A stretch of DNA of 64,000 nucleotides from Aquincola tertiaricarbonis (GTDB taxonomy: Bacteria; Pseudomonadota; Gammaproteobacteria; Burkholderiales; Burkholderiaceae_C). Shown in pieces: positions 46,445-54,113 of this stretch (positions are counted from its first letter, which is position 1; each line of letters opens with the position of its first letter). Below the pieces are notes generated by a model. That model made no database searches, was not told the DNA's origin, and saw nothing but the letters and a program-made list of their open reading frames with translations. The stretch lies in contig NZ_CP097636.1 of assembly GCF_023573145.1 (NCBI RefSeq), positions 1,798,001-1,862,000 of the forward strand, read 5' to 3'. A program made the position numbers and the translations under genes.

Positions 46445-48583
46445 TCACTCGTATGCAACGTGCGTGCCAGCCAGCTGCTCCACAGGTTGGGGCGTCACCG
46501 CTGTCGGCGCCGGATCGCGCGCCCAGGTGGCGATCAGGCGTGCGCTCATCGGCTTGGCGTACAGGTAGCCCTGCAGCTGGTCGCAGCCCAGGCGGTTGAG
46601 CAGGCGGCGCTGGGCTTCGGTTTCCACGCCCTCGGCCACCACCGTCAGCCCCAGCGCATGGGCCATGCGGATCACCGCATCGACGATCGCGCAGGCGTCA
46701 CCGCTGGTAGCCAGGTCGAGCACGAAGCTGCGGTCGATCTTCAGCTCGGACACCGGCAGCCGGCGCAGGTAGCCCAGGCTGGAGTACCCGGTGCCGAAGT
46801 CGTCGATCGACAACGGCACCCCGGCGGCGGCCAGCTGGTCGACCAGGCCGCGGGTGATGCCGGTGTCTTCCATCGCGGCCGATTCGGTGATCTCGCAGCT
46901 CAGCAGCCCGGGCGGCACCTGGTGGCGCTGCATGGCCTGGCTGATGCGCTGCGCCAGGTCGGGCTGGCGCAGCTGGTGCACCGACAGGTTGATGGACACC
47001 TTCAGCCGCAGCCCGTCCTGCAGCCAGCGCCGCATCTGCCGGCAGGCTTCTTCGATCACCCAGTCGCCCAGCGCCCCGATCAGGCCTGCGCGCTCGGCCA
47101 GCGGCACGAACACCACGGGCGGCACCCAGCCGCGGTCGGGGTGGCGCCAGCGCAGCAAGGCCTCGACGCCGGTGATGTGGCCGTCGCGTGCATCCACCTT
47201 GGGCTGATACATCAGCTCGAGCTGCCGGCGCTCGATGGCACGGCGCAGGTCGCGCAGCAGCTCGGTCTGGTCGCGGCTGCTCTCGGTCATGTGGCTTTCG
47301 AAGAAGCAGTAGCTGGCGCGGCCGTTCTGCTTGGCGCAGCGCACCGCGGCGCTGGCCTGCGTCACCAGCGTGGCCATCGTGCCGTCCTGCGGGTACATGG
47401 CCAGGCCGATGGAGCAGGACGAGGCCACCTCGCGCGCTTCCAGCAGCAGCACGTCGCTGAGGCGCTGGATGGCATGGCCGGCCGCGCGGGCGGCGGTGTC
47501 GCGGTCGGGGTTGCCGCCCAGCAGCACCAGGAACTCGTCGCCCGAGGCATGGGCCACCAGATCGTTGGGGCCGGCGAGGCGCTGCAGGCGGCGCGCCATG
47601 CTGCACAAGAGCGCGTCGCCCGCCGCCGGGCCGAAGGATTCGTTGATGGTCTTCAGGCCATCGACGTTGATGCACATGACGGCCAGGCGCTGGCACTGCC
47701 GGTCGGCCCGCATGGCCGCTGCCTGCAGGTGGTGCTCGAAGGCCTGGCGGTTGGGCAGCGAGGTGAGGGGGTGGGTGAGGGCCGCCTCATGCCGTTGCAC
47801 GCGGGCGTGGTCGTGCAGCGCCATCACGCGCAGGGCCAGCGCCTGGGCCAGGGCCAGCAGGCCGGCCACCGCGGGCGCCACGGCCAACGCCAGCAGCAGC
47901 AGCACCGTGGGCTGTCGCGTTGTGCTGCCGGCGGTACCGGACAGCCAAGCCCACCCGCCGCCAGCAGCGGCAGAACTGGCAGCCTGCTGGCTGGCCTCGA
48001 GCATCGTTTCGGCGGCATGCAGCACCGCCAGGTCTGCCGCTACGCACATGCCGCCCACCACCGCGGCATGCACCATCAACAGCGGCACAGGACGGCGCTG
48101 CAGGCGCGGCGCACGCAGGCTGAGGGCCGAAGCAGGCAGCAGCGCCAGCGCGGCGCAAGCCAGCAACGGCAGCTGCCAGGACAGCTCGGCGCCGGGCAGG
48201 GCGGCGCCAATGGCGACCATGGGCAGCGCCAGCCAGCCGCCCGCCTGCAACACCACCGCCAGGCAGCGATGGGCCTGGCCGGGCCGCTGGTGCAGCAGGC
48301 GTGCGACCACGGTGCCGCCGATGGGCGGCAGCAGGGCAGCGGGCAACCAGCCGGGGCGCTGCAGCAGCGCGTCGGGTGCCGCATAGGCGGTGACCATCAG
48401 GTGCAGGCCCCACCAGGCCACCGCCGCCAGCAAGGCCCACAGCACCAGGGCCAGACGGCGCGCGGCAAGCTGTTCAGGCGAAGTTGAGGCGCCTTCCTGG
48501 GCGGGCAGCCGCGCGGCCATGCCCACCACCAGCAAGGCTGCCATCCAGGCGTACACCGCCAATCCCATCGCCTCTCTTGTCAT
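46445..48583 (-). CDS. Membrane GGDEF-EAL protein, possible degenerate MHYT sensor
   Basis: 712 residues from the ATG at 48583 (MTREAMGLAVYAWMAALLVV); a GTG seven codons earlier is possible. About seven hydrophobic segments fill ~1-250. Two of them, WWGLHLMVTAYA and GGMCVAADLAVLHAAE, have the spacing of MHYT repeats but lack the Met-His-Tyr core, so the sensor call is tentative. GGDEF domain ~275-430 with SGDEF in place of GGDEF; EAL domain ~445-690 with [41 protein letters not shown] and VAEGVETEA. The EAL site looks active. Confidence 0.87.
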   Translation of the reverse strand: MTREAMGLAVYAWMAALLVVGMAARLPAQEGASTSPEQLAARRLALVLWALLAAVAWWGLHLMVTAYAAPDALLQRPGWLPAALLPPIGGTVVARLLHQRPGQAHRCLAVVLQAGGWLALPMVAIGAALPGAELSWQLPLLACAALALLPASALSLRAPRLQRRPVPLLMVHAAVVGGMCVAADLAVLHAAETMLEASQQAASSAAAGGGWAWLSGTAGSTTRQPTVLLLLALAVAPAVAGLLALAQALALRVMALHDHARVQRHEAALTHPLTSLPNRQAFEHHLQAAAMRADRQCQRLAVMCINVDGLKTINESFGPAAGDALLCSMARRLQRLAGPNDLVAHASGDEFLVLLGGNPDRDTAARAAGHAIQRLSDVLLLEAREVASSCSIGLAMYPQDGTMATLVTQASAAVRCAKQNGRASYCFFESHMTESSRDQTELLRDLRRAIERRQLELMYQPKVDARDGHITGVEALLRWRHPDRGWVPPVVFVPLAERAGLIGALGDWVIEEACRQMRRWLQDGLRLKVSINLSVHQLRQPDLAQRISQAMQRHQVPPGLLSCEITESAAMEDTGITRGLVDQLAAAGVPLSIDDFGTGYSSLGYLRRLPVSELKIDRSFVLDLATSGDACAIVDAVIRMAHALGLTVVAEGVETEAQRRLLNRLGCDQLQGYLYAKPMSARLIATWARDPAPTAVTPQPVEQLAGTHVAYE

Positions 48584-48666
48584 CCCACGGCCCCGTTTCG
48601 CCACGCGAAAGTGCCATTAGATGATAAAAGTGATGTGGCATCGGTTGACGGGGAGATAAAACCCGT

Positions 48667-49467
48667 TCAGGCGGCAGTTCTTGCGGTCTGGCCGTGCCGC
48701 GTGTACAGGAAATCCAACACCTGCTTGCGGCAGTGCACGTAGTCGGCATCCTCGGCCAGCGCCACACGGTCGCGCGGGCGGGCCAGGTCCACCTGCAGGA
48801 TCTCGCCGATGGTGGCGGCCGGGCCGTTGGTCATCATCACGATGCGGTCGGACAGCAGCACCGCTTCGTCCACATCGTGCGTCACCATCACCACGGTGCT
48901 GCGGGTTCTGGCCACGATCTTCAGCAGCTCGTCCTGCAGCTTGGCGCGGGTCAGCGCATCCAGCGCGCCGAAGGGCTCGTCCATCAGCAGCACCTTGGGC
49001 TCCATCGCCAGCGCACGGGCGATGCCCACGCGCTGCTTCATGCCGCCCGAGATCTCGTGCGGGCGCTTGCCGGCGGCGTGGCTCATGCCCACCAGTTCCA
49101 GCGCGGCCTGCGAGCGGGCCGTGAGTTGCGCCTTGGTTTCGCGGGCGCCGAACACCCGTTCCACCCCCAGGTGCACGTTCTCCTGGCAGGTCAGCCAGGG
49201 CAGCAGCGAATGGTTCTGGAACACCACCGCCCGCTCCGGCCCCGGCGCGGCAATCTCGCGGCCGTCGCAGATCAGGGCGCCCGCGGTCGGCCGGGTGAGG
49301 CCGGCGATCAGGTTGAGCAGCGTGCTCTTGCCGCAGCCGGAGTGGCCGATCAGCGTGATGAACTCGCCTTGCGCCACCTGCAGGTGGATGTCGCGCAGCG
49401 CATGGAAGCGGCCCTTGCGGGTGTTGAACACCATTTCGGCGCCGTCCACCTGGATGAATGCGGTCAT
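48667..49467 (-). CDS. nrtD: Nitrate ABC transporter ATP-binding protein NrtD-like
   Basis: 266 residues. Walker A GHSGCGKSTLLN, signature EISGGMKQRVGIARAL, Walker B VLLMDEPFGALD and the switch His in VTHDVDEA. It belongs to the nitrate/sulfonate/bicarbonate subfamily. The nrtA- and nrtB-like genes upstream make nitrate/nitrite (or cyanate) the likely substrate. No fused NrtC-type binding domain is present. Confidence 0.92.
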   Translation of the reverse strand: MTAFIQVDGAEMVFNTRKGRFHALRDIHLQVAQGEFITLIGHSGCGKSTLLNLIAGLTRPTAGALICDGREIAAPGPERAVVFQNHSLLPWLTCQENVHLGVERVFGARETKAQLTARSQAALELVGMSHAAGKRPHEISGGMKQRVGIARALAMEPKVLLMDEPFGALDALTRAKLQDELLKIVARTRSTVVMVTHDVDEAVLLSDRIVMMTNGPAATIGEILQVDLARPRDRVALAEDADYVHCRKQVLDFLYTRHGQTARTAA

Positions 49468-49479
49468 GGTCGGCTCCGG

Positions 49480-50382
49480 TCAGTCGTCGAAGGAGAAGCG
49501 CCGTGCCACCGCCACCAGGGCCTGCTCGAGCAGCAGGCCCACGATGCCGATGACGAAGATGGCGATCAGGATGTGCTGGACGTTGAGGTTGTTCCACTCG
49601 TCCCACACCCAGAAGCCGATGCCCACGCCGCCGGTCAGCATCTCGGCGGCCACGATCACCAGCCAGGCCGTGCCCACCGACAGGCGCACGCCGGTCAGCA
49701 TGTAGGGCAGCACCGCCGGGAACAGGATGCGCGTGATCACCTTCCATTCGCTCAGGTCCAGCACCCGGGCCACGTTGAGGTAGTCCTGCGGCACCCGCTG
49801 CACACCCACCGCGGTGTTGATCACCATCGGCCAGATCGAGCAGATGAAGATGGTCCAGATGGCGGCCGGGTTGGCGGCCTTGAACACCAGCAGACCGATG
49901 GGCAGCCAGGCCAGCGGCGACACCGGCCGAAGCAGGCTGATCAAGGGGTTGACCATGCGGCTGAGGAACTCGAAGCGGCCGATGACGAAGCCCAGCGGTA
50001 TGCCCACCAGCGCGGCCAGGCCGAAGCCCACGGCCACCCGCTCCAGCGAGAACAGGATGTTCCAGCCGATGCCCTGGTCGTTGGGGCCGTTGCGGTAGAA
50101 GGGGTCGGCGAAGAGCTTGACCGCCGCCTCGAAAGTGGCCTGCGGCGTGGGAAAGCTGGTGCTGCCACGGGTGAGCAGCCCCCACACCACCACCAGCAGC
50201 GCCAGCCCCACCACGGGGGGCAGCACCGTCATCCACACAGCGCGCATGTCGATGGGCGTTCGCGCCGGGGCGGCGGGGCGGGGCGGGGCCGGCGGCGCGG
50301 CCTCGTCGGCGGGGGTGGCAGGCACGCCGGCCTGGGCGTCGTCCTGCGTTTGCAGCGGTGAGTGGAACACGGCACTGACCAT
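49480..50382 (-). CDS. nrtB: Nitrate ABC transporter permease NrtB-like
   Basis: 300 residues. A Pro/Ala-rich cytoplasmic lead (~1-45) precedes about six membrane helices. The EAA-loop motif occurs in EWKVITRILFPAVLPYMLTG and WLVIVAAEMLTGGVGIGFWV follows. It pairs with NrtD in the inner membrane. It lies 22 bases after nrtA and 12 before nrtD. Confidence 0.92.
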   Translation of the reverse strand: MVSAVFHSPLQTQDDAQAGVPATPADEAAPPAPPRPAAPARTPIDMRAVWMTVLPPVVGLALLVVVWGLLTRGSTSFPTPQATFEAAVKLFADPFYRNGPNDQGIGWNILFSLERVAVGFGLAALVGIPLGFVIGRFEFLSRMVNPLISLLRPVSPLAWLPIGLLVFKAANPAAIWTIFICSIWPMVINTAVGVQRVPQDYLNVARVLDLSEWKVITRILFPAVLPYMLTGVRLSVGTAWLVIVAAEMLTGGVGIGFWVWDEWNNLNVQHILIAIFVIGIVGLLLEQALVAVARRFSFDD

Positions 50383-50404
50383 GAGGTTCTCCTTGTGTCC
50401 CGCG

Positions 50405-51670
50405 TCAGGCGGCGCTGAGCTTGATCTTGAAGCCGTCGGCGTACCTGGCCGGCTCCTTGCCGTCCCACACCACGCCGTCGATCAGCTTGCTGCTGCGCAT
50501 GACGTCCTTGGGCAGGTTGATCTTCATCGCGCCGGCCACCTGTCTATACAAGTCGACCTGGTTGATCTGCTTGACCACGGCCAGGTAGTCGGGGTGCTCG
50601 CGCAGCAGGCCCCAGCGCTTGTGCTGGGTCAGGAACCACATGCCGTCCGACAGGTACGGGAAGTTCACCGCGCCGTCGTTGAAGAACTTCATGTGGTTGG
50701 GGTCGTCCCAGGTCTTGCCCAGGCCGTTCTGGTAGCGGCCCAGGATGCGCTGGTTGATGGCGTCGACGGCGGTGTTGACGTAGGCCTTGTCGGCCACGGT
50801 CTCGGCCATCTTCAGCTTGTTCTGCAGGCTGGCGTCGATCCAGCGGCTGGCTTCCAGCACCGCCATCATCACCGCGCGGGTGGTGTTGGGGTACTTCTTG
50901 ACGAAGTCGCCGGTGGTGCCCAGCACCTTCTCGGGGTGGTCCTTCCAGATGTCCTGGGTGGTGACGGCGGTGATGCCGATGCCGTCCATGATGGCGCGGT
51001 GGCCCCAGGGCTCGCCGACGCAGTAGCCGTCCATGTTGCCCACGCGCATGTTGGCCACCATCTGCGGCGGCGGCACGGTGATGACCTTGGCGTCCTTCAT
51101 CGGGTTGATGCCCACGCTGGCCAGCCAGTAGTACAGCCACATCGCGTGCGTGCCGGTGGGGAAGGTCTGCGCGAAGGTGTATTCGCGCTTCTCGGCAGCC
51201 ATGGCCTTGGCCAGCGAGGCACCGTCCACCGCCCCCTTGTCCGCCAGCTTCTTGCTCAGCGTGATGGCCTGGCCGTTGTTGTTCAAGGTCATGAGCACCG
51301 CCATGTCCTTGCCCTTGTTGCCGGGCATGCCCACGCCCAGGTGCACGCCGTACACCAGGCCGTAGAGCACGTGGGCCATGTCCAGCTCGCCGTTGACGAG
51401 CTTGTCGCGCACGCCGGCCCAGGAGGCTTCCTTGGTGGGGATGATCTTGACGCCGTACTTGCGGTCGAAGCCCAGCACCGAGGCCATCACCACCGACGCG
51501 CAGTCGGTCAGCGGGATGAAGCCGATGCGCACCTCCTCCTTCTCGGGCTTGTCCGAGCCTTGTGCGTACACGGCGGATTGAAGTCCGGGCACGACGCCCG
51601 CTGCGGTGGCTGCGGTGGCGGCGGCAACGAGTTGGCGGCGTCCCATGTTGATCTGATCCTTGGCTGGCAT
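50405..51670 (-). CDS. nrtA: Nitrate-binding protein NrtA/CmpA-like with Tat-type signal
   Basis: 421 residues from the ATG at 51670 (MPAKDQINMGRRQLVAAATA); an upstream ATG adds 13 residues inside the terminator region. A twin-Arg motif followed by a hydrophobic stretch and AYAQG-like cleavage region indicates Tat export. The mature protein opens EVRIGFIPLTDCASVVMA and has VANMRVGNMDGYCVGEPWGHRA, the CmpA/NrtA/NasS family core. It binds nitrate for NrtB/NrtD. Whether it also acts as the NasS-type sensor is unknown; the signal argues for a periplasmic role. Confidence 0.91.
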   Translation of the reverse strand: MPAKDQINMGRRQLVAAATAATAAGVVPGLQSAVYAQGSDKPEKEEVRIGFIPLTDCASVVMASVLGFDRKYGVKIIPTKEASWAGVRDKLVNGELDMAHVLYGLVYGVHLGVGMPGNKGKDMAVLMTLNNNGQAITLSKKLADKGAVDGASLAKAMAAEKREYTFAQTFPTGTHAMWLYYWLASVGINPMKDAKVITVPPPQMVANMRVGNMDGYCVGEPWGHRAIMDGIGITAVTTQDIWKDHPEKVLGTTGDFVKKYPNTTRAVMMAVLEASRWIDASLQNKLKMAETVADKAYVNTAVDAINQRILGRYQNGLGKTWDDPNHMKFFNDGAVNFPYLSDGMWFLTQHKRWGLLREHPDYLAVVKQINQVDLYRQVAGAMKINLPKDVMRSSKLIDGVVWDGKEPARYADGFKIKLSAA

Positions 51671-51703
51671 GTGGTCCCCGATGCTGACAGACGAAGAAAA
51701 GGC

Positions 51704-51762
51704 AAACAAAAAAGGCGTCCCTCACAGACCCGGGCTTCGCCTCGGGGTGTGGGGGACGCCTT
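51704..51762 (-). terminator. Leader terminator upstream of nrtA
   Basis: On the minus strand AAGGCGTCCC pairs with GGGACGCCTT around a ~28-base internal part that is itself partly paired (CACACCCC/GGGTCTGTG). TTTTTTGTTTG follows. It lies ~35 bases before the nrtA ATG and downstream of two ANTAR-type hairpins, so it is a likely antitermination target and not the end of nasT. Confidence 0.85.
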
Positions 51763-51774
51763 CGTCCGGTACCC

Positions 51775-51827
51775 GGCGCGCCAGCGGTGGCGCACCAGGA
51801 TGTGTTCAGGAGATCGCCGTTGACCTC
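51775..51827 (-). promoter_or_regulatory. Tandem ANTAR-target hairpins in the nrtABD leader
   Basis: Minus strand, 5' to 3': P1 GAGGTC-AACGGC-GATCTC (51827-51810), a 13-base linker, then P2 GGTGCGCC-ACCGCT-GGCGCGCC (51796-51775). Both loops have six bases with A1 and G4, the recognition rule for NasR/NasT/EutV. Stems are six and eight pairs, each with one G-U pair. The terminator begins 13 bases later. Confidence 0.75.
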
Positions 51828-51843
51828 TTGGAGACGTCTAGTC

Positions 51844-51858
51844 GCAAGCCGCATGCCA
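51844..51858 (-). promoter_or_regulatory. Sigma54 (-24/-12) promoter of the nrtABD leader
   Basis: Minus strand TGGCATG-CGGC-TTGC has GG-N10-GC spacing exactly and one mismatch to TGGCACG-N4-TTGC. The predicted start near 51832 gives a ~160-base leader that opens just before ANTAR hairpin P1. Confidence 0.75.
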
Positions 51859-51887
51859 GCCGAATGCGGCTGTAAACCAGGGCTGGT

Positions 51888-51902
51888 GCACGTTTAGCGT
51901 GC
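51888..51902. promoter_or_regulatory. Possible NtrC-type site upstream of the nrtABD promoter
   Basis: GCAC-N7-GTGC (GCACGTTTAGCGTGC on the plus strand) matches the outer halves and spacing of GCACYANNNTRGTGC, though not the inner bases. It lies about 30 bases upstream of the -24 element, closer than typical enhancers. Confidence 0.35.
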
Positions 51903-51952
51903 CGGCCGCGCGCTGCGCTGGTGCCTGTGCAGGCGCGTTGGCGTGCGGGTGG

Positions 51953-52591
51953 TCAGCCCAGCAGGTCGGACACGTCGACGATGCGCTGCGCCACCTCGGC
52001 CAGCTTCAGGCCCTTGTCCATCGCCGTCTTGCGCAGGCGGGCATAGGCCTCTTCTTCGCCGATGGCCTGGCGCTTCATCAGGATGCCCTTGGCGCGCTCG
52101 ATCACCTTGCGTTCGCTGAGCTGGTTGCGCGCCTGGGCCAGTTCGGTGCGCAGTCGCTCCTCGTGCTCGAAGCGCGCCATCGCGATGTCCAGCACCGGCT
52201 TCACCCGCTCGGACGCCAGGCCGGCCACCACATAAGCGGTGACGCCGGCCGCGATGGCATCGCGCACATGGCTGGTGTCTTCGTCGTCGGTGAACAGCAC
52301 GATGGGCCGGCGCGCGTCGCGGGTGGCCATGACCACATGCTCCAGCGTGTCGCGGGCCTGGCTTTCGGCGTCCACCACGATCATGTCGGGCTGGATCTGC
52401 GCCAGCCGGTCGGGCAGGAACACGTCCACCGGCAGCACCGCGACGATGTTGTAGCCGGCCTCTAGCAGGCCGATGCGCAGGCTGCGCGAGCGTTCGGCCT
52501 CCCACCAGGCGTCCACGTCATGCGGCTCGGGCGAGAGCGATTCCGGCGCCACGATGACGATGCGCAGGGGTGACGGAGACGGCGACGGCAT
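51953..52591 (-). CDS. nasT: ANTAR antiterminator response regulator NasT
   Basis: 212 residues. An N-terminal receiver-like domain ~8-140 ([10 protein letters not shown], then MIVVDAES with an Asp at the acceptor position, [11 protein letters not shown]) with an unusual ~15-residue insert after the first strand. C-terminal ANTAR domain ~150-212: [20 protein letters not shown] and [20 protein letters not shown]. NasT-type proteins bind paired hexaloop hairpins in leader RNA and prevent termination. The only such leader adjacent is that of nrtA, directly downstream. A nasS gene, its usual partner, is not adjacent. Confidence 0.92.
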   Translation of the reverse strand: MPSPSPSPLRIVIVAPESLSPEPHDVDAWWEAERSRSLRIGLLEAGYNIVAVLPVDVFLPDRLAQIQPDMIVVDAESQARDTLEHVVMATRDARRPIVLFTDDEDTSHVRDAIAAGVTAYVVAGLASERVKPVLDIAMARFEHEERLRTELAQARNQLSERKVIERAKGILMKRQAIGEEEAYARLRKTAMDKGLKLAEVAQRIVDVSDLLG

Positions 52592-52635
52592 GGGGGCGGA
52601 GCGAGCAAGGTTCGCGCCACGAGGACGGCGCTGAC

Positions 52636-52641
52636 TACACT
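52636..52641 (+). promoter_or_regulatory. -10 box of tsaD, suggests leaderless mRNA
   Basis: TACACT ends six bases before the tsaD ATG at 52648, and there is no Shine-Dalgarno between them. A start 6-7 bases downstream would place +1 at or next to the ATG. The -35 is unclear. Confidence 0.45.
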
Positions 52642-52647
52642 GGGCGC

Positions 52648-53682
52648 ATGAATGTACTTGGCATCGAATCGTCCTGCGACGAGACCGGTGTGGCCCTGGT
52701 GACGAGCGATGGCACGAGCGTGCCGCGGCTGCTGGCCCATGCGTTGCACAGCCAGATCGACATGCACCAGGCCTATGGCGGCGTGGTGCCCGAACTGGCT
52801 TCGCGCGACCACATCCGGCGGGTGCTGCCGCTGACCCGGCAGGTGATGGCGAAGGCCGGCCTGGGCCTGGACGCGGTGGACCTGGTGGCCTTCACCCGCG
52901 GCCCCGGGCTGGCCGGGGCCCTGCTGGTGGGCGCCGGCGTGGCCTGTGCGCTGGCGGCCGCGCTGGACAAGCCCACGCTGGGCGTGCACCACCTCGAAGG
53001 GCATCTGCTGTCGCCGTTCCTGTCCGCCGATCCGCCGGAGTTCCCGTTCGTCGCGCTGCTGGTCTCGGGCGGCCACACCCAGCTGATGCACGTGGCCGGC
53101 GTGGGCGACTACGAGATGCTGGGCGAGACCATCGACGACGCGGCCGGCGAAGCCTTCGACAAGTCGGCCAAGCTGCTGGGCCTGGGCTACCCGGGCGGGC
53201 CGGCCTTGTCGCGCATGGCCGCGTATGGCGACCCCACGGCCTTTGCGCTGCCGCGGCCGCTGCTGCACAACGGCAACCTCGACTTCTCGTTCGCGGGCCT
53301 GAAGACCGCGGTGCTGACCCAGGTGCGCAAACTGGGCAGCAACGTCTGCGAGCAAGACCGTGCCAACCTGGCCGCCAGCACGCAGGCCGCCATCGTGGAA
53401 GTGCTGGTCAAGAAGTCGATGCGGGCGCTGAAGGAGGCGGGTGCGCAGCGTCTGGTGGTGGCAGGTGGCGTGGGCGCCAACAGCGAGCTTCGGGCCCAGC
53501 TCAATGCCGCCTGCCAGAAAGCCAGGGTGCGGGTGCACTACCCCGAGCTGGACCTGTGCACCGACAACGGCGCGATGATCGCGATGGCGGCGGCGATGCG
53601 GCTGCAAAGCGGCCGCGCTACGCCGTCACGCGACTATGCCTTCGACGTGCGGCCGCGCTGGCCGCTGCAGTCCAACGACTGA
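52648..53682 (+). CDS. tsaD: tRNA N6-adenosine threonylcarbamoyltransferase TsaD
   Basis: 344 residues from the ATG at 52648 ([18 protein letters not shown]). Metal-binding His pair in [42 protein letters not shown] and [10 protein letters not shown]. With TsaB and TsaE it completes the t6A37 modification of ANN-decoding tRNAs. Divergent from nasT with 56 bases between. Confidence 0.96.
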   Translation: MNVLGIESSCDETGVALVTSDGTSVPRLLAHALHSQIDMHQAYGGVVPELASRDHIRRVLPLTRQVMAKAGLGLDAVDLVAFTRGPGLAGALLVGAGVACALAAALDKPTLGVHHLEGHLLSPFLSADPPEFPFVALLVSGGHTQLMHVAGVGDYEMLGETIDDAAGEAFDKSAKLLGLGYPGGPALSRMAAYGDPTAFALPRPLLHNGNLDFSFAGLKTAVLTQVRKLGSNVCEQDRANLAASTQAAIVEVLVKKSMRALKEAGAQRLVVAGGVGANSELRAQLNAACQKARVRVHYPELDLCTDNGAMIAMAAAMRLQSGRATPSRDYAFDVRPRWPLQSND

Positions 53683-53690
53683 TGGCGACT

Positions 53691-54062
53691 TCAGTGAGGC
53701 CAGCGGCCGCCGTCGCGCGGCTGGTGCTCGGGCACTTCGCGCACGTCCACGTCCACCACGTCGGCTTCACTGAGTCGTTGGCCGCCGGCGCGGGGCGGGC
53801 GGCCGGCACGCGCAGCCTGCCGGGCCAGCATGCTGACCAGGTCTTGCGCGGGCTGGCGCCCCCGCAGCCGCTGCCAGCCCCACCAGCCGAAGAGGGCGAT
53901 GGCGCCCACCACCAGCGAGATCCACAACACCAGCAGGCCGACGACGGCCACCAGGCTGCCGACCACCACCGACACCATGCCGCCGACGGCGCCGAGCGCG
54001 CCCCAGGTGCCTGCACGGTAGCGCGACCTGCCAGGTCCGCCGATTCGATCGTTGAAGTTCAT
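53691..54062 (-). CDS. Small membrane protein of unknown function
   Basis: 123 residues, converging on tsaD. A Gly/Arg N-terminus (MNFNDRIGGPGRSRYRAG), two hydrophobic helices about 24-48 and 50-65 (VVVGSLVAVVGLLVLWISLV then GAIALFGWWGWQRL), then a basic and acidic tail with ADVVDVDVREVPEH. Lacks any recognised domain. The even codon pattern and hydrophobic segments support a real gene, but the function is unknown. Confidence 0.68.
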   Translation of the reverse strand: MNFNDRIGGPGRSRYRAGTWGALGAVGGMVSVVVGSLVAVVGLLVLWISLVVGAIALFGWWGWQRLRGRQPAQDLVSMLARQAARAGRPPRAGGQRLSEADVVDVDVREVPEHQPRDGGRWPH

Positions 54063-54113
54063 GGTGGTGGGAGGCCTGGCGGGCGAAGGAGTTCCGCCGC
54101 ACCGGCAGGCTGG

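Noticed and set aside
51704..51762. Reading the hairpin before nrtA as the terminator of nasT alone
   Set aside because: A sigma54 promoter and two ANTAR-type hairpins lie between nasT and this hairpin, so it belongs to the nrtA leader.
53556..54113. Extension of the secreted nuclease upstream of 54114
   Set aside because: It would remove the signal peptide from the N-terminus and runs through tsaD and the small membrane gene.
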